The notes: generated by a model from the sequence alone, not told the origin. 64,000 bases of DNA from Streptomyces spiralis (GCF_014654675.1 NZ_BNBC01000035.1:42406-106405), one strand, 5' to 3'; counted from the stretch's first letter, positions 46,516 through 54,103 are shown. Program-made: numbers and translations.

Positions 46516-46911
46516 TCAGCTCTCGGAGTTCCGGGACAGCAGCGACACGTTCTCCAGCAGGTGGGCCAGCGCACCGTCGCGCTTGGCCTGGGTGGAGTTC
46601 TCGGCGCACTGCTGGTTCAGGTCGTCCGACAGGATCGGGATGTCCTGGGCGGTCACACCGAGCAGGGCGGCGCCGATCGGCAGATCGCTCACGGCGATGC
46701 ACGGCTTGTTGAACGACCCCTGGATGAGCGCCATCTGCGGGCTCATGTTCCCGTGCGTCGTCGAGTTGCCGAAGCTCTGCCACGAACCCGTGGCGTTCTC
46801 GGCGTTCGGCCCGCCGTCGTTGCCGAGCGCCAGCGCCTGCGGAGCCGCGGCAGCGGTGGCACCGAGCGCGGAAGCGGCGATGGCCGCGGTGGCAACAATC
46901 TTCTTGATCAC
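46516..46911 (-). CDS. rdlB: Rodlin
   Basis: A 131-residue secreted rodlin. Sec signal MIKKIVATAAIAASALGATA, cleavage after ALA near residue 29. The mature part has the rodlin pattern NATGSWQSFGNSTTHGNMSP, FNKPCIAV, VTAQDIPILSDDLNQQCAEN and NSTQAKRDGALAHLLENVSLL, with two Cys. Rodlins build the paired-rodlet ultrastructure on aerial hyphae and spores together with chaplins. GTG 46911 follows GAAAGGACC. Divergent from rdlA, as in S. coelicolor. Confidence 0.93.
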   Translation of the reverse strand: MIKKIVATAAIAASALGATAAAAPQALALGNDGGPNAENATGSWQSFGNSTTHGNMSPQMALIQGSFNKPCIAVSDLPIGAALLGVTAQDIPILSDDLNQQCAENSTQAKRDGALAHLLENVSLLSRNSES

Positions 46912-47160
46912 TGACCGGTCCTTTCTGAGGAAACCCCGTCCACCGGAGTGCCCTGGTCAACTGCCAGGTGGCGAAGCGGTTTCTCCTGTTCACTCCGACG
47001 GCGGACACGGCGAAGTGTTTGTGTGTTTTCCGGGATTCCTGATTTTCAGGGCCTTTTGACCGCGGCGCGAGCCAACCGGGTGAATGTCCGCAACCAAACC
47101 GAAAACCTCATGTTGAATGAGGCCGTAGGGCATGCGTCGCTACGAGGAAAGGAACGCGTA
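46912..47160. promoter_or_regulatory. Divergent rodlin control region
   Basis: The 249-bp gap between rdlB and rdlA, clearly lower in GC than the genes, especially 47010-47060 and 47090-47130. Both promoters must be here; developmental control is expected from the family. No firm -10/-35 pair identified. Confidence 0.6.
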
Positions 47161-47562
47161 GTGCTCAAGAAGGCAATGGTCGCCGTGGCGGCCGCCGCTT
47201 CTGTCGTGGGAATGTCGGTGGCGGCAGCCCCCATGGCGCTTGCTGTCGACAACGACAACGGACCGGCCATCACGAACGGCTCCGGCGCCTCGACGTCGTT
47301 CGGCAACTCGGCGACTAACGGCAACATGAGCCCGCAGCTCTCGCTGGTCCAGGGGACGCTCAACAAGCCGTGCGTGGGCGTTCAGGACGTCGACGCCGGC
47401 GTCGCCGCCCTGATCGGCGTCGTGGCCCAGGACATCCCGGTCCTGTCGGACCAGGAGCAGCAGCAGTGCGCCGACAACTCCACCCAGGCCAAGCGGGACG
47501 GTGCGCTGGCGAACGTCGCGCGCGACGTCTCGCTCCTGTCGTCCAACTCCGACGGAAGCTGA
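47161..47562 (+). CDS. rdlA: Rodlin
   Basis: A 133-residue secreted rodlin, paralogue of rdlB: signal MLKKAMVAVAAAASVVGMSV with cleavage after ALA. Mature motifs SFGNSATNGNMSPQLSLVQG, LNKPCVGV, VVAQDIPVLSDQEQQQCADN and NSTQAKRDGALANVARD match the sister gene closely. Two Cys. GTG 47161 follows GAAAGGAACGC. Acts with chaplins on the outer face of aerial hyphae. Confidence 0.93.
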   Translation: MLKKAMVAVAAAASVVGMSVAAAPMALAVDNDNGPAITNGSGASTSFGNSATNGNMSPQLSLVQGTLNKPCVGVQDVDAGVAALIGVVAQDIPVLSDQEQQQCADNSTQAKRDGALANVARDVSLLSSNSDGS

Positions 47563-47576
47563 TCCGATTCCGGTGG

Positions 47577-47619
47577 GCCCGGGCCGTCCGCCGCTCCGGC
47601 GCGGGCTGCCCGGGCTTTT
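47577..47619 (+). terminator. rdlA terminator
   Basis: GCCCGGGC (47577-47584) pairs with GCCCGGGC (47608-47615), followed by TTTT, 14 nt past the rdlA stop. Confidence 0.6.
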
Positions 47620-47812
47620 CCCGGAGAGCCTTTTCGCGTGAGCAGCCGAGGACGAGGCACAGGATACACGGCGCAGTCGAGTGAATTATCGGGCGATATG
47701 CGTTCTGCTGTTTTCCATTGCGTCTATTCCTCGTTCAGTGCCGCGACCGCCCGGTCGCGCCCACTCGGTCTCCGGCCGTCATCGGGGAATGACCCCAGAG
47801 AAGGGACCTTTC

Positions 47813-48040
47813 ATGAAGAAGAGCTTTGCTGTGGTGACGGGCGCCGTCCTGGCCCTCGGCGTGGCGGGGCCCGCCTTCGCCGACGCCGGGGCCACGGGCG
47901 GTGCCGCCGGCTCGGCGGGCGTGATCTCGGGCAACACCATCCAGATCCCGATCCACGCCCCGATCAACGTGTGCGGCAACACCGTCGACGTCATCGCCCT
48001 GCTGGACCCGACGTTCGGCAACGCCTGCGCCAACGACTGA
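47813..48040 (+). CDS. chpD: Short chaplin (ChpD-like)
   Basis: A 75-residue short chaplin: Sec signal MKKSFAVVTGAVLALGVAGP ending AFA, then one chaplin domain with SAGVISGNTIQIPIHAPINV, CGNTVDVIALLDPTFGNAC and two Cys. Chaplins assemble into amyloid-like fibrils that lower surface tension and coat aerial hyphae. ATG 47813 follows GAAGGGACC. The position next to rdlA matches chpD of S. coelicolor, from memory. Confidence 0.88.
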   Translation: MKKSFAVVTGAVLALGVAGPAFADAGATGGAAGSAGVISGNTIQIPIHAPINVCGNTVDVIALLDPTFGNACAND

Positions 48041-48071
48041 CCGCGCGGGCGCACCAGCCACACGGCTGTTC

Positions 48072-48118
48072 CAGGGCCGGCCTCGGACGTCGAACTCCGC
48101 GACCCGAGGCCGGCCCTG
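48072..48118 (+). terminator. chpD terminator hairpin
   Basis: 48072-48086 and 48104-48118 are perfect 15-bp reverse complements (CAGGGCCGGCCTCGG arm) with a 17-nt loop, 32 nt past the chpD stop. Confidence 0.75.
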
Positions 48119-48176
48119 CGACATCGTCACGTTTCTCAAGCCGCCCCGAGCGGCTTCGAGCAGGAAGACAACTAGA

Positions 48177-48758
48177 TTGCGACAGACCCTGAGCAGGGGA
48201 GTGTTCGTGGCGGCCGCCGCGACGAGTGTGCTGTCCCTGTACGGCGGCTCCGCCTTCGCCGACTCGCAGGCGGACGGCACTTCCCGGAACTCGGCCGGCG
48301 TCCTGTCCGGCAACACCGTCGAGGTGCCGGTCGAGGTGCCGGTCAACGCCTGCGGCAACACCGTCGACGGTGCCGCGGCGCTCAACCCGGCGTTCGGCAA
48401 CAAGTGTGCCAATGTCTCGGAGAAGACCCCGAAGCCGACCCCGTCGTACGGCGACGACTGCGACGACCAGGGCGGGTACGGCGACGAGGGCGGGTACGGC
48501 GGCCAGTCCGGCGACTGCACCACGCCGCCGCCCAAGTACACGCCCCCGCCCAAGTACACGCCCCCGCCGCCCACGGGGACCGAGACCCCGCCGCGCGTGC
48601 ACACCCCGCCCGCCGAGCCCAGCAAGCCGCCGCAGATGGCCGAGACCGGCAGCGCGAACACCGGTGCGATGCTGGCGGCCTCGGCCGCCAGCGCGGCCCT
48701 GATCGCGGGCGGCGCCGTCCTCTACCGTCGCGGCCGGACCACCGGCTCCCACCGCTAG
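48177..48758 (+). CDS. Long, sortase-anchored chaplin with one chaplin domain
   Basis: A 193-residue surface protein. Order: Sec signal (MRQTLSRGVFVAAAATSV... AFA), one chaplin domain (SAGVLSGNTVEVPVEVPVNA, CGNTVDGAAALNPAFGNKC, two Cys), a Gly/Tyr then Pro/Thr/Lys-rich spacer (PPPKYTPPPKYTPPPP), the sorting motif MAETG, a helix and a basic tail RRGRTTGSHR. It should be attached to peptidoglycan by sortase. ChpA-C of S. coelicolor carry two chaplin domains, so this is a shorter form at the chpA position. The start is TTG 48177 behind AGGAAG. Confidence 0.87.
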   Translation: MRQTLSRGVFVAAAATSVLSLYGGSAFADSQADGTSRNSAGVLSGNTVEVPVEVPVNACGNTVDGAAALNPAFGNKCANVSEKTPKPTPSYGDDCDDQGGYGDEGGYGGQSGDCTTPPPKYTPPPKYTPPPPTGTETPPRVHTPPAEPSKPPQMAETGSANTGAMLAASAASAALIAGGAVLYRRGRTTGSHR

Positions 48759-48816
48759 AGGAACGGCACCGCGGGCGCCCGTGCGCGGGCACCGCGAGCG
48801 GCCGGAACCGCATCGA

Positions 48817-48868
48817 CGCGAGCCGCCGCGCCCAGTACCCCTTCCAGGGCCGGGCGCGGCGGCTCGCG
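48817..48868 (+). terminator. 17-bp hairpin after the long chaplin
   Basis: 48817-48833 and 48852-48868 are perfect reverse complements (CGCGAGCCGCCGCGCCC arm), loop 18 nt. Confidence 0.75.
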
Positions 48869-49029
48869 CGTGTCCGGCCGCGCCGCCGGGCATGGTTCTC
48901 GACTCCAGCGACCAGACTGACTGCATCAGGTGAAATCAGGCGCATCTGTCCGAGATATCAGCCCGGTGCCATGCCGAGATCACCCCTTTGGCGGCACAAC
49001 CCGGACGGCCGCCAGGCGTTGACAGGGCG

Positions 49030-49053
49030 CCGGGCGTTCGCCCGGGTGTTTTT
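49030..49053 (+). promoter_or_regulatory. Intrinsic-terminator-like hairpin in a chaplin leader
   Basis: CCGGGC-GUUC-GCCCGG followed by GTGTTTTTG, ending about 25 nt before the chaplin ATG and just upstream of its AAGGAG site. It may be a transcription attenuator or simply the end of an upstream transcript. Confidence 0.55.
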
Positions 49054-49078
49054 GTGTCAACCCAAGGAGCACTTCTCC

Positions 49079-49318
49079 ATGTCGCGTATCGCCAAGGGCC
49101 TGGTCCTTACCTCTGTCGCCGCCACGGCTGTCGCCGGCGGTGCCGGCATCGCCGCCGCCCACAGTGGTGCGGGCGGCTTCGCCGCCAACTCGCCGGGCGT
49201 CGCCTCGGGCAACGCCGTCCAGGTCCCGGTCCACCTCCCGATCAACCTGTGCGGCGACACCGTCGACGTCATCGGCCTGCTGAACCCGGCGTTCGGGGAC
49301 ACCTGCCTCAGCGCCTGA
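49079..49318 (+). CDS. Short chaplin with Asp-substituted motif
   Basis: A 79-residue short chaplin: signal MSRIAKGLVLTSVAATAVAG with cleavage near AAA-HS, then NSPGVASGNAVQVPVHLPIN and CGDTVDVIGLLNPAFGDTC. Two Cys are kept. Two usually conserved Asn (CGNT and FGN) are Asp here. ATG 49079 follows AAGGAG. Its place in the cluster suggests the ChpF ortholog, but I cannot confirm that. Confidence 0.87.
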   Translation: MSRIAKGLVLTSVAATAVAGGAGIAAAHSGAGGFAANSPGVASGNAVQVPVHLPINLCGDTVDVIGLLNPAFGDTCLSA

Positions 49319-49335
49319 CGCCCTCGCGTTCCCCT

Positions 49336-49393
49336 TCGGTCGGCCGCTCTCCCGGAACCCGGCATTGCTCCGGTTCCCCTCGGGAGGGTGGCC
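49336..49393 (+). terminator. Extended imperfect hairpin after the chaplin
   Basis: GTCGGCC/GGCCGAC, CTCCCG/CGGGAG and GGAACC/GGTTCC nested arms fold into a long imperfect stem just past the stop. Confidence 0.5.
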
Positions 49394-49573
49394 GACGGCC
49401 GTACCCTCGAACGGCCGTTCCGGCCCGCAGCAGTGCCCGTCGCACCGTCGCGCCAGGTGGGAAGAGGTGGCCGCCGCCCATGGACGGCGGCGAGAGGCCT
49501 GCTGATCGGTTGCGGACCACGACAAGCGCTTTCACGGTGAGCTCAGATCTGGCGCTCATCGAAAGGAACCCTC

Positions 49574-50242
49574 ATGCGTGGTCTGTCCGCACGGCGTATC
49601 GCCTCCACCGCACTCTGCGCCGCCTTCCTGGTCGGGATCAGCGGCCCGGCCGCCCTGGCGGCCGACTCGGCCGGCGAACACAGCCGTGCGGCGGCGCCCC
49701 GAGCGTCGCTCCCGGGCGCCGACCGGCTCCTCGCCGAGCTCGACGGCCTGGGCGACCTCAGCCGGCTCGGCGAACCAGGCAGCCGGCTCGCCCCGGCCCG
49801 CGATCTGGCTACCGCGGTACTCACCAGCGACAACGGCCGGTTGGCACCGGCCGACGCCAAGAGGCTCGGCGACGCGGCGGAGGACGCCCTCGCCGAGGCG
49901 AGTGCGATGATCCGGTCGGCGCGGTCGGCCCAGGCGGCGTCGGGCGTTCAGCGGGCGGCCGATCCGGCGAGCGACGCGCTGGCGGCCGTACAGAAGGCGA
50001 TCGAGGACCTGCTGAAGTCGCTCACGTCCGGAGACGTCGGCCAGGTGCTCCCGGCGGTCACCGGCCTGGTCGACGGTCTGCTCGACCTCGTGAACTCCCT
50101 GCTCAAGGACGACGGCCTGACGAGCACCCCCGGCACCTCCGCCTCGGCCGCCACCGCCAGCACGCTTCCCGCGGGGGCTTCGGAAGGGACGGCGTCGGAC
50201 GCCGCAGCGGCCGCGCCCGCCGCGCCGGCATCGGCGTCGTAA
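49574..50242 (+). CDS. Secreted Ala/Leu-rich helical protein
   Basis: A 222-residue exported protein of unknown family. Signal MRGLSARRIASTALCAAFLV with cleavage after ALA near residue 29. The mature part is helical and Leu/Asp/Ala-rich (RLLAELDGLGDLSRLGEPGS, DAAEDALAEASAMIRSARSA, KAIEDLLKSLTSGDVG, LVDGLLDLVNSLLKD) and ends in a Ser/Thr/Ala-rich tail with no sorting motif. No Cys in the mature part. ATG 49574 follows GAAAGGAACCC, nearly the same leader as the rodlins. A hairpin follows at 50316-50343. Confidence 0.8.
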   Translation: MRGLSARRIASTALCAAFLVGISGPAALAADSAGEHSRAAAPRASLPGADRLLAELDGLGDLSRLGEPGSRLAPARDLATAVLTSDNGRLAPADAKRLGDAAEDALAEASAMIRSARSAQAASGVQRAADPASDALAAVQKAIEDLLKSLTSGDVGQVLPAVTGLVDGLLDLVNSLLKDDGLTSTPGTSASAATASTLPAGASEGTASDAAAAAPAAPASAS

Positions 50243-50315
50243 TCCTCCCGGACACCTCCTGACACCTCCCGCGCACACCCGAGAACCCGAAAACTCGAAC
50301 AGCCGTTGTGCCGGC

Positions 50316-50343
50316 CACCGCAGCCGGCACAGCGGCTGCGGTG
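50316..50343 (+). terminator. 11-bp hairpin terminator
   Basis: CACCGCAGCCG (50316-50326) and CGGCTGCGGTG (50333-50343), loop 6 nt, 73 nt past the stop at 50242. Confidence 0.65.
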
Positions 50344-50471
50344 CGTCGGGCGAAATCTCATATGAGGACTCGGCAATCTCCCGCCCCGGGGTTTCCGGCC
50401 CGCCCGGGACTCGTTAGGCACGGCGACCCCATAGCCGCCGGTGACGTATGTCGCCGAACGAAAGGAACACG

Positions 50472-50756
50472 ATGAAGTCCCTGAAGGCTGCCGCCGTCAT
50501 TGCCGGGTCCCTGGTCGCCGCCGGCGCCGCCGCGCCCGCGTTCGCCTACGACACCGCGGAACTGACGCCCACCAGCCTCAACGGCGCCGTGAACACCCTC
50601 ACCAAGGGCCCCATCGACGTGATGCCGGTCAAGCACCAGTCGAACGCGCTCGACACCGAGAACAAGGACTCGGTGCTCCATACGGTGAACAGCGCCACCA
50701 AGAGCCTGAACGAGGCCCACGCCCCGCTGCTCGGCGGGCTGCCGCTGCAGAACTGA
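50472..50756 (+). CDS. Small secreted protein of the surface cluster
   Basis: A 94-residue exported protein: signal MKSLKAAAVIAGSLVAAGAA with cleavage after AFA, mature part of about 64 residues (YDTAELTPTSLNGAVNTLTK, KHQSNALDTENKDSVLHTVN, LLGGLPLQN). No Cys. Polar and Asn/Thr/Leu-rich, somewhat rodlin-like in composition but without the rodlin Cys or the AQDIP motif. ATG 50472 follows GAAAGGAACAC. Function unknown; context suggests the aerial surface. Confidence 0.8.
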   Translation: MKSLKAAAVIAGSLVAAGAAAPAFAYDTAELTPTSLNGAVNTLTKGPIDVMPVKHQSNALDTENKDSVLHTVNSATKSLNEAHAPLLGGLPLQN

Positions 50757-50877
50757 GGCCGCCCGTCGTAGGTCGTACTACTGCGGCACTCGGGGGATTC
50801 TTGCGCTGCCGGCCACCTCGGGATCGTTGGGCCGTACGGACGTTGTGCTCCCCATCCTGGAAGGGACCGTGCCTGTC

Positions 50878-51396
50878 ATGAAGTCGACCACCCGAGGAAC
50901 CCTTGCCGTCGTCGTCGCGGGCGTCGCGGCAGCCGTCGGCGCCGCCACCGCCACCCCGGCAGCGGCGGTGGGCGCGGTCCCGGTCCCGCTGCCGCTGGGC
51001 GGCGCCGAGACCGCGCTCGGCATGAAACTGCCCAAGGTCGGCGGCGAGCTTCCGGTACCGACGACGGGCACGCCGGGGGGACCGCGTTTCGTCCGGGGGC
51101 GGCTCCTTCCACAGGACGTGGTGCCGCGGCTGCCGGTGCACGGGGGGCTGCCGGGTCTGGACGCGCGCGCCCCGCTCGCGCACGTCCTCGACGACGGTTT
51201 CGACCACGTCGCCGTCGACGCACCCGTGTCCGACGTGCGGGCACTGGCGCCGGGCCTCGCCGCGGACGGCCCGCTGACCGCGCCCAAGCCCGGCAACGCC
51301 GGACTGCCCGGCCTGAAGCTGCCGGAACTGGGCGTCCTCGGCCCCGTGCTGCGAACCGCTCCCACCGCCGACCTCACGGCGGGCCCGGGCCTCTAG
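50878..51396 (+). CDS. Secreted Pro/Gly/Leu-rich protein
   Basis: A 172-residue exported protein: signal MKSTTRGTLAVVVAGVAAAV then ATATPAAA. The mature part repeats Pro-Leu-Gly patterns (VGAVPVPLPLGGAETALGMK, LPKVGGELPVP, GLPGLKLPELGVLGPVL). No Cys and no anchor. ATG 50878 with AAGGG a little distant (about 12 nt). It precedes the tyrosinase genes. No known family. Confidence 0.75.
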   Translation: MKSTTRGTLAVVVAGVAAAVGAATATPAAAVGAVPVPLPLGGAETALGMKLPKVGGELPVPTTGTPGGPRFVRGRLLPQDVVPRLPVHGGLPGLDARAPLAHVLDDGFDHVAVDAPVSDVRALAPGLAADGPLTAPKPGNAGLPGLKLPELGVLGPVLRTAPTADLTAGPGL

Positions 51397-51547
51397 GGGG
51401 TGTCTCGCCGATCATGCCGGGCTCGCGGCGCCTGGCACCACGGTGACCACGGTGACCAGGGTGATCACGTTCGGCCGCACGGCGGTGACCGAACGGGGCG
51501 TTCGCCGGTTACGGCTACGGACAACCGAACCGGACGAGGAGCGCACC

Positions 51548-52096
51548 ATGGTCGGCGGCACCGGCGGAGCACGAGTGGAGACGGGTACGGGAACGAGCCC
51601 GGCGAGAACGGCCACGACGAGAACGAGCACGACGGCGACGAGCACAGGGACCACGGCGGGCAGTACGCGCCGGCAGGTGACGCGCCGGCTGCTCGCCTCC
51701 GCCGCCGTCGCCGTGATGGCCCCGCTGGTCGGTGCCTCCCGGCCCGCGCGCCCCGTGGCCGGAACCTGGGACGGCCCGGGCGACACCGCCTTCGAGGAGA
51801 TCTACCGGGGCCGCCTCATCCGCGTGACGTGGACGCACCGCAGCGGCGGCGCCGGGCCAGGGGAGTGGCACGTCACGGTGGACGACCGACCGCTGCACCT
51901 GATGCGCCGCGCCGACGGCACCTGGCTGAGCGTGGTCGACCACTACCAGTCGTACCGCACGCCCCTGGAGGCCGCCCGCGGCGCCGTCGACGAGCTGGGC
52001 CCCGGCCAGCGGCTGCGCGACCTGGCCCCCGGGCCCGTCGGGGACGAACTGCGGCGCCTGCACATGGGGGGAGCGCACAGTGGCGTACACGCGTAA
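51548..52096 (+). CDS. melC1: Tyrosinase co-factor (copper chaperone), MelC1 type
   Basis: A 182-residue Tat-exported caddie protein. From ATG 51548 (behind GAGGAGCGCACC) it has a Thr-rich lead of about 40 residues, then the twin-arginine signal TRRLLASAAVAVMAPLVGAS. The mature part shows EEIYRGRLIRVTW, DDRPLHLMRRADGTWLSVVD and HYQSYRTPLEAARGAVDEL, as in MelC1 proteins, which load copper into apo-tyrosinase and carry it out by the Tat route. GTG 51677 would give a conventional short signal and is an alternative. Overlaps melC2 by 17 bp. Confidence 0.88.
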   Translation: MVGGTGGARVETGTGTSPARTATTRTSTTATSTGTTAGSTRRQVTRRLLASAAVAVMAPLVGASRPARPVAGTWDGPGDTAFEEIYRGRLIRVTWTHRSGGAGPGEWHVTVDDRPLHLMRRADGTWLSVVDHYQSYRTPLEAARGAVDELGPGQRLRDLAPGPVGDELRRLHMGGAHSGVHA

Positions 52097-52946
52097 GGAC
52101 GTCGGCAAGCTCACGCGTGAGGAGAGGCGACGGTTCGTCAACGCGCTGCTGACGATCAAACGGCGCGGCGAGTACGACGACTTCGTGCGGACGCACATCC
52201 GGTACTTCACCGCCGACGGCGAGAACGGCCTGCGCCCGGCGCACATGGCGCCCTCCTTCCTGCCCTGGCACCGCAAGTTCCTGCTGGAACTGGAGCGGGC
52301 GCTGCGCCGGGTGGACTCCTCGGTGACGGTTCCGTACTGGGACTGGACAAGCGACCGCACGGCCCGCTCCGCGCCGTGGAGCGAGGACCTCCTGGGCGGC
52401 ACCGGGCGCCGCTCCGACCAGCAGGTGACGACCGGCCCGTTCGCCTACGCGCACGGCAACTGGACGCTCAAGGAGGGCGTGACCGACGGCGCGTTCCTCA
52501 CCCGGGACCTCGGCCGCTCCCACGACCCGATCCAGCTGCCCACGAAGAGCGAGCTGGAGTGGGCGCTGACGGACCCCGTCTACGACGTCGCGCCCTGGGA
52601 CTCGACGGTGACGAAGGGGTTCCGCAACAAGCTGGAGGGATGGGGCACCGGCCGGGGCAGTGCCTCCTGGCTCAACCACAACCGGGTGCACCGCTGGATC
52701 GGCGGCGTCATGCTCGGCGCCGCCTCCGTCAACGACCCGGTCTTCTGGCTGCACCACGCCTTCATCGACCTGCAGTGGACCCGCTGGCAGCGCCGCCACC
52801 GCGGGGCCCGCTACCTGCCCGCGACCCCGCCCGGTCCGGGCAACGCGCAGCACGGCCGGATCCTCGCCCGCCACCAGAAGCTGCCGCCGTGGGACGTCAC
52901 CCCGGACGAGCTGGAGGACATGAGCCGGATCTACCGGTACGCGTGA
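52080..52946 (+). CDS. melC2: Tyrosinase
   Basis: A 288-residue type 3 copper monooxygenase. CuA ligands His39 (THIRYF), His55 (RPAHMAPS) and His64 (PWHRKF); CuB ligands His200 and His204 (NHNRVHRW) and His226 (FWLHHAF). It oxidises tyrosine to dopaquinone, leading to melanin. It has no signal of its own and is exported with MelC1. GTG 52080 lies inside the melC1 3' end behind GGGGGGAG. The paralogous name melD2 is also possible. A 20-bp terminator follows. Confidence 0.94.
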   Translation: MAYTRKDVGKLTREERRRFVNALLTIKRRGEYDDFVRTHIRYFTADGENGLRPAHMAPSFLPWHRKFLLELERALRRVDSSVTVPYWDWTSDRTARSAPWSEDLLGGTGRRSDQQVTTGPFAYAHGNWTLKEGVTDGAFLTRDLGRSHDPIQLPTKSELEWALTDPVYDVAPWDSTVTKGFRNKLEGWGTGRGSASWLNHNRVHRWIGGVMLGAASVNDPVFWLHHAFIDLQWTRWQRRHRGARYLPATPPGPGNAQHGRILARHQKLPPWDVTPDELEDMSRIYRYA

Positions 52947-52947
52947 G

Positions 52948-52994
52948 CCATGAGAAGAGCCCCGGCGCTCGAGACGCCGGGGCTCTTCTCATGG
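52948..52994. terminator. 20-bp perfect hairpin between melC2 and a chaplin gene
   Basis: 52948-52967 and 52975-52994 are perfect reverse complements with a 7-nt loop, between convergent stops. It is the strongest terminator in the window. Confidence 0.85.
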
Positions 52995-53017
52995 GTGGGG
53001 GCGTGCGGCGTCAGGCG

Positions 53018-53311
53018 TCAGCTGCCGTAGCCGTTGCCGGGCTTGCCGTCGTCGTCGCCCTTGCCGGGCTGATCGGCGTTCGCGCAGGCGTTGCCGAAGC
53101 CCGGGTTGAGCGCGGCGATGACATCGACGGTGTTGCCGCACAGGTTGATCGGCACGTGGAGCGGGACCTGGACCGTGTTGCCGGAGGCCACACCGGGTGA
53201 CCCGTAGGTCCCCCCTTCAGCGCCGGCGTTCGCCATGGCGAGACCGGCCCCGCCGATCACCACGGCACCGGTGCCGAGAGCGACGGCCGCCGCTTTCGCG
53301 ATGCGAGACAT
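53018..53311 (-). CDS. chpG: Short chaplin with Gly/Asp/Lys-rich tail (ChpG-like)
   Basis: A 97-residue chaplin. Signal MSRIAKAAAVALGTGAVVIG with cleavage near AMA; chaplin domain SPGVASGNTVQVPLHVPINL and CGNTVDVIAALNPGFGNAC with two Cys; then a ~20-residue hydrophilic extension (NADQPGKGDDDGKPGNGYGS). The extension and the place next to the tyrosinase genes fit ChpG, from memory. ATG 53311 follows AGGAG. Confidence 0.88.
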   Translation of the reverse strand: MSRIAKAAAVALGTGAVVIGGAGLAMANAGAEGGTYGSPGVASGNTVQVPLHVPINLCGNTVDVIAALNPGFGNACANADQPGKGDDDGKPGNGYGS

Positions 53312-53707
53312 CACGTTCTCCTAACTGACTCGGTGAGTGCGGCAGCAGGGTCCGCAACCGCACTTCCGGTTCAACGCGACGCATCCACCCCGGTCACGGG
53401 TGATCACTCCGTCCGGGGCTCACTTGTGCCGAGCCGGACCCGACCTGACCGGCAAAAGCGCTGTGAGCCGATCCCGGCAGTGGGCGTCCGCGCCGGTCAT
53501 CCGTGTCGAGGGCCATGCCGCAAGGCCACTGGACAGCCAGGAAGGTCGGCAACGTGCTCAGGGAAGTGGTCATGCCGGTACCCGATTTGGCGCGCCGGCC
53601 CCGAGCCGTGGTCCGTGGTCCAGGTGCGCTGATGTCAGCACCGGCCCTCGTCGCCCATCTCGGCACCCACCTGCAGTCCCCGTGCCCCGGCCTGCGAGAG
53701 TGGGCCC
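53312..53707. other. 396-bp gap, chaplin promoter side
   Basis: Upstream region of the leftward chaplin gene and the rightward 53708 gene. No convincing gene; the frames lack credible codon use and ribosome sites. Confidence 0.5.
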
Positions 53708-54103
53708 GTGCTGCTGGATCCCGAGAACACTCTGTTCGTCCGTGGTGCCACGCCCGTGCTCCTACTGGCTGACGCGCCCGTCCATGACGCCCTGCCGCTC
53801 CTGACCGCGCCGGACGGGGCGGTGCCCTTGTGCGAAGGGTGGAGCATCGTCCCTCGGCTCACTCTGTGCGTCGTGGACGGACCCGGCGACCACGGACTGG
53901 TCGTCCCGGCTCTCGCCGCGCCGGTGGTCGGTGGCGCGGACGATGGCACCGCATCGAGCGGCATGGACGACTGGTGCGCGGATGCGGAGCAGGCCGGCGG
54001 AGCGCTCGTCCTGTCTCTGGACCAGCTTCCCGAGGTGCTCGACTGGTCCACCTTGCTGTCCTCGGGCACGGCGCGAGGTGGCTTCATGCCTGCGCTCGCC
54101 TGA
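53708..54103 (+). CDS. Hypothetical acidic protein
   Basis: A 131-residue acidic protein (LLDPENTLFVRGATPVLLLA, PLCEGWSIVPRLTLCVVDGP, GFMPALA). It alternates strands and loops, has no signal or membrane helix, and is not recognised. GTG 53708 has a weak site. Coherent composition and a full open frame support it, but the GC-rich background keeps the call moderate. Confidence 0.5.
   Translation: MLLDPENTLFVRGATPVLLLADAPVHDALPLLTAPDGAVPLCEGWSIVPRLTLCVVDGPGDHGLVVPALAAPVVGGADDGTASSGMDDWCADAEQAGGALVLSLDQLPEVLDWSTLLSSGTARGGFMPALA

Larger units (their letters stand above)
48759..49078 (+). other. 320-bp gap between chaplin genes
   Basis: No gene. Contains the terminator at 48817-48868 and the leader hairpin at 49030-49053. 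AT-richer part around 48895-48970 probably carries the promoter of the next chaplin. Confidence 0.55.

Noticed and set aside
46471..53311. Chaplin/melanin cluster as a secondary-metabolite gene cluster
   Set aside because: No synthase, carrier or tailoring genes; only surface proteins and tyrosinase.
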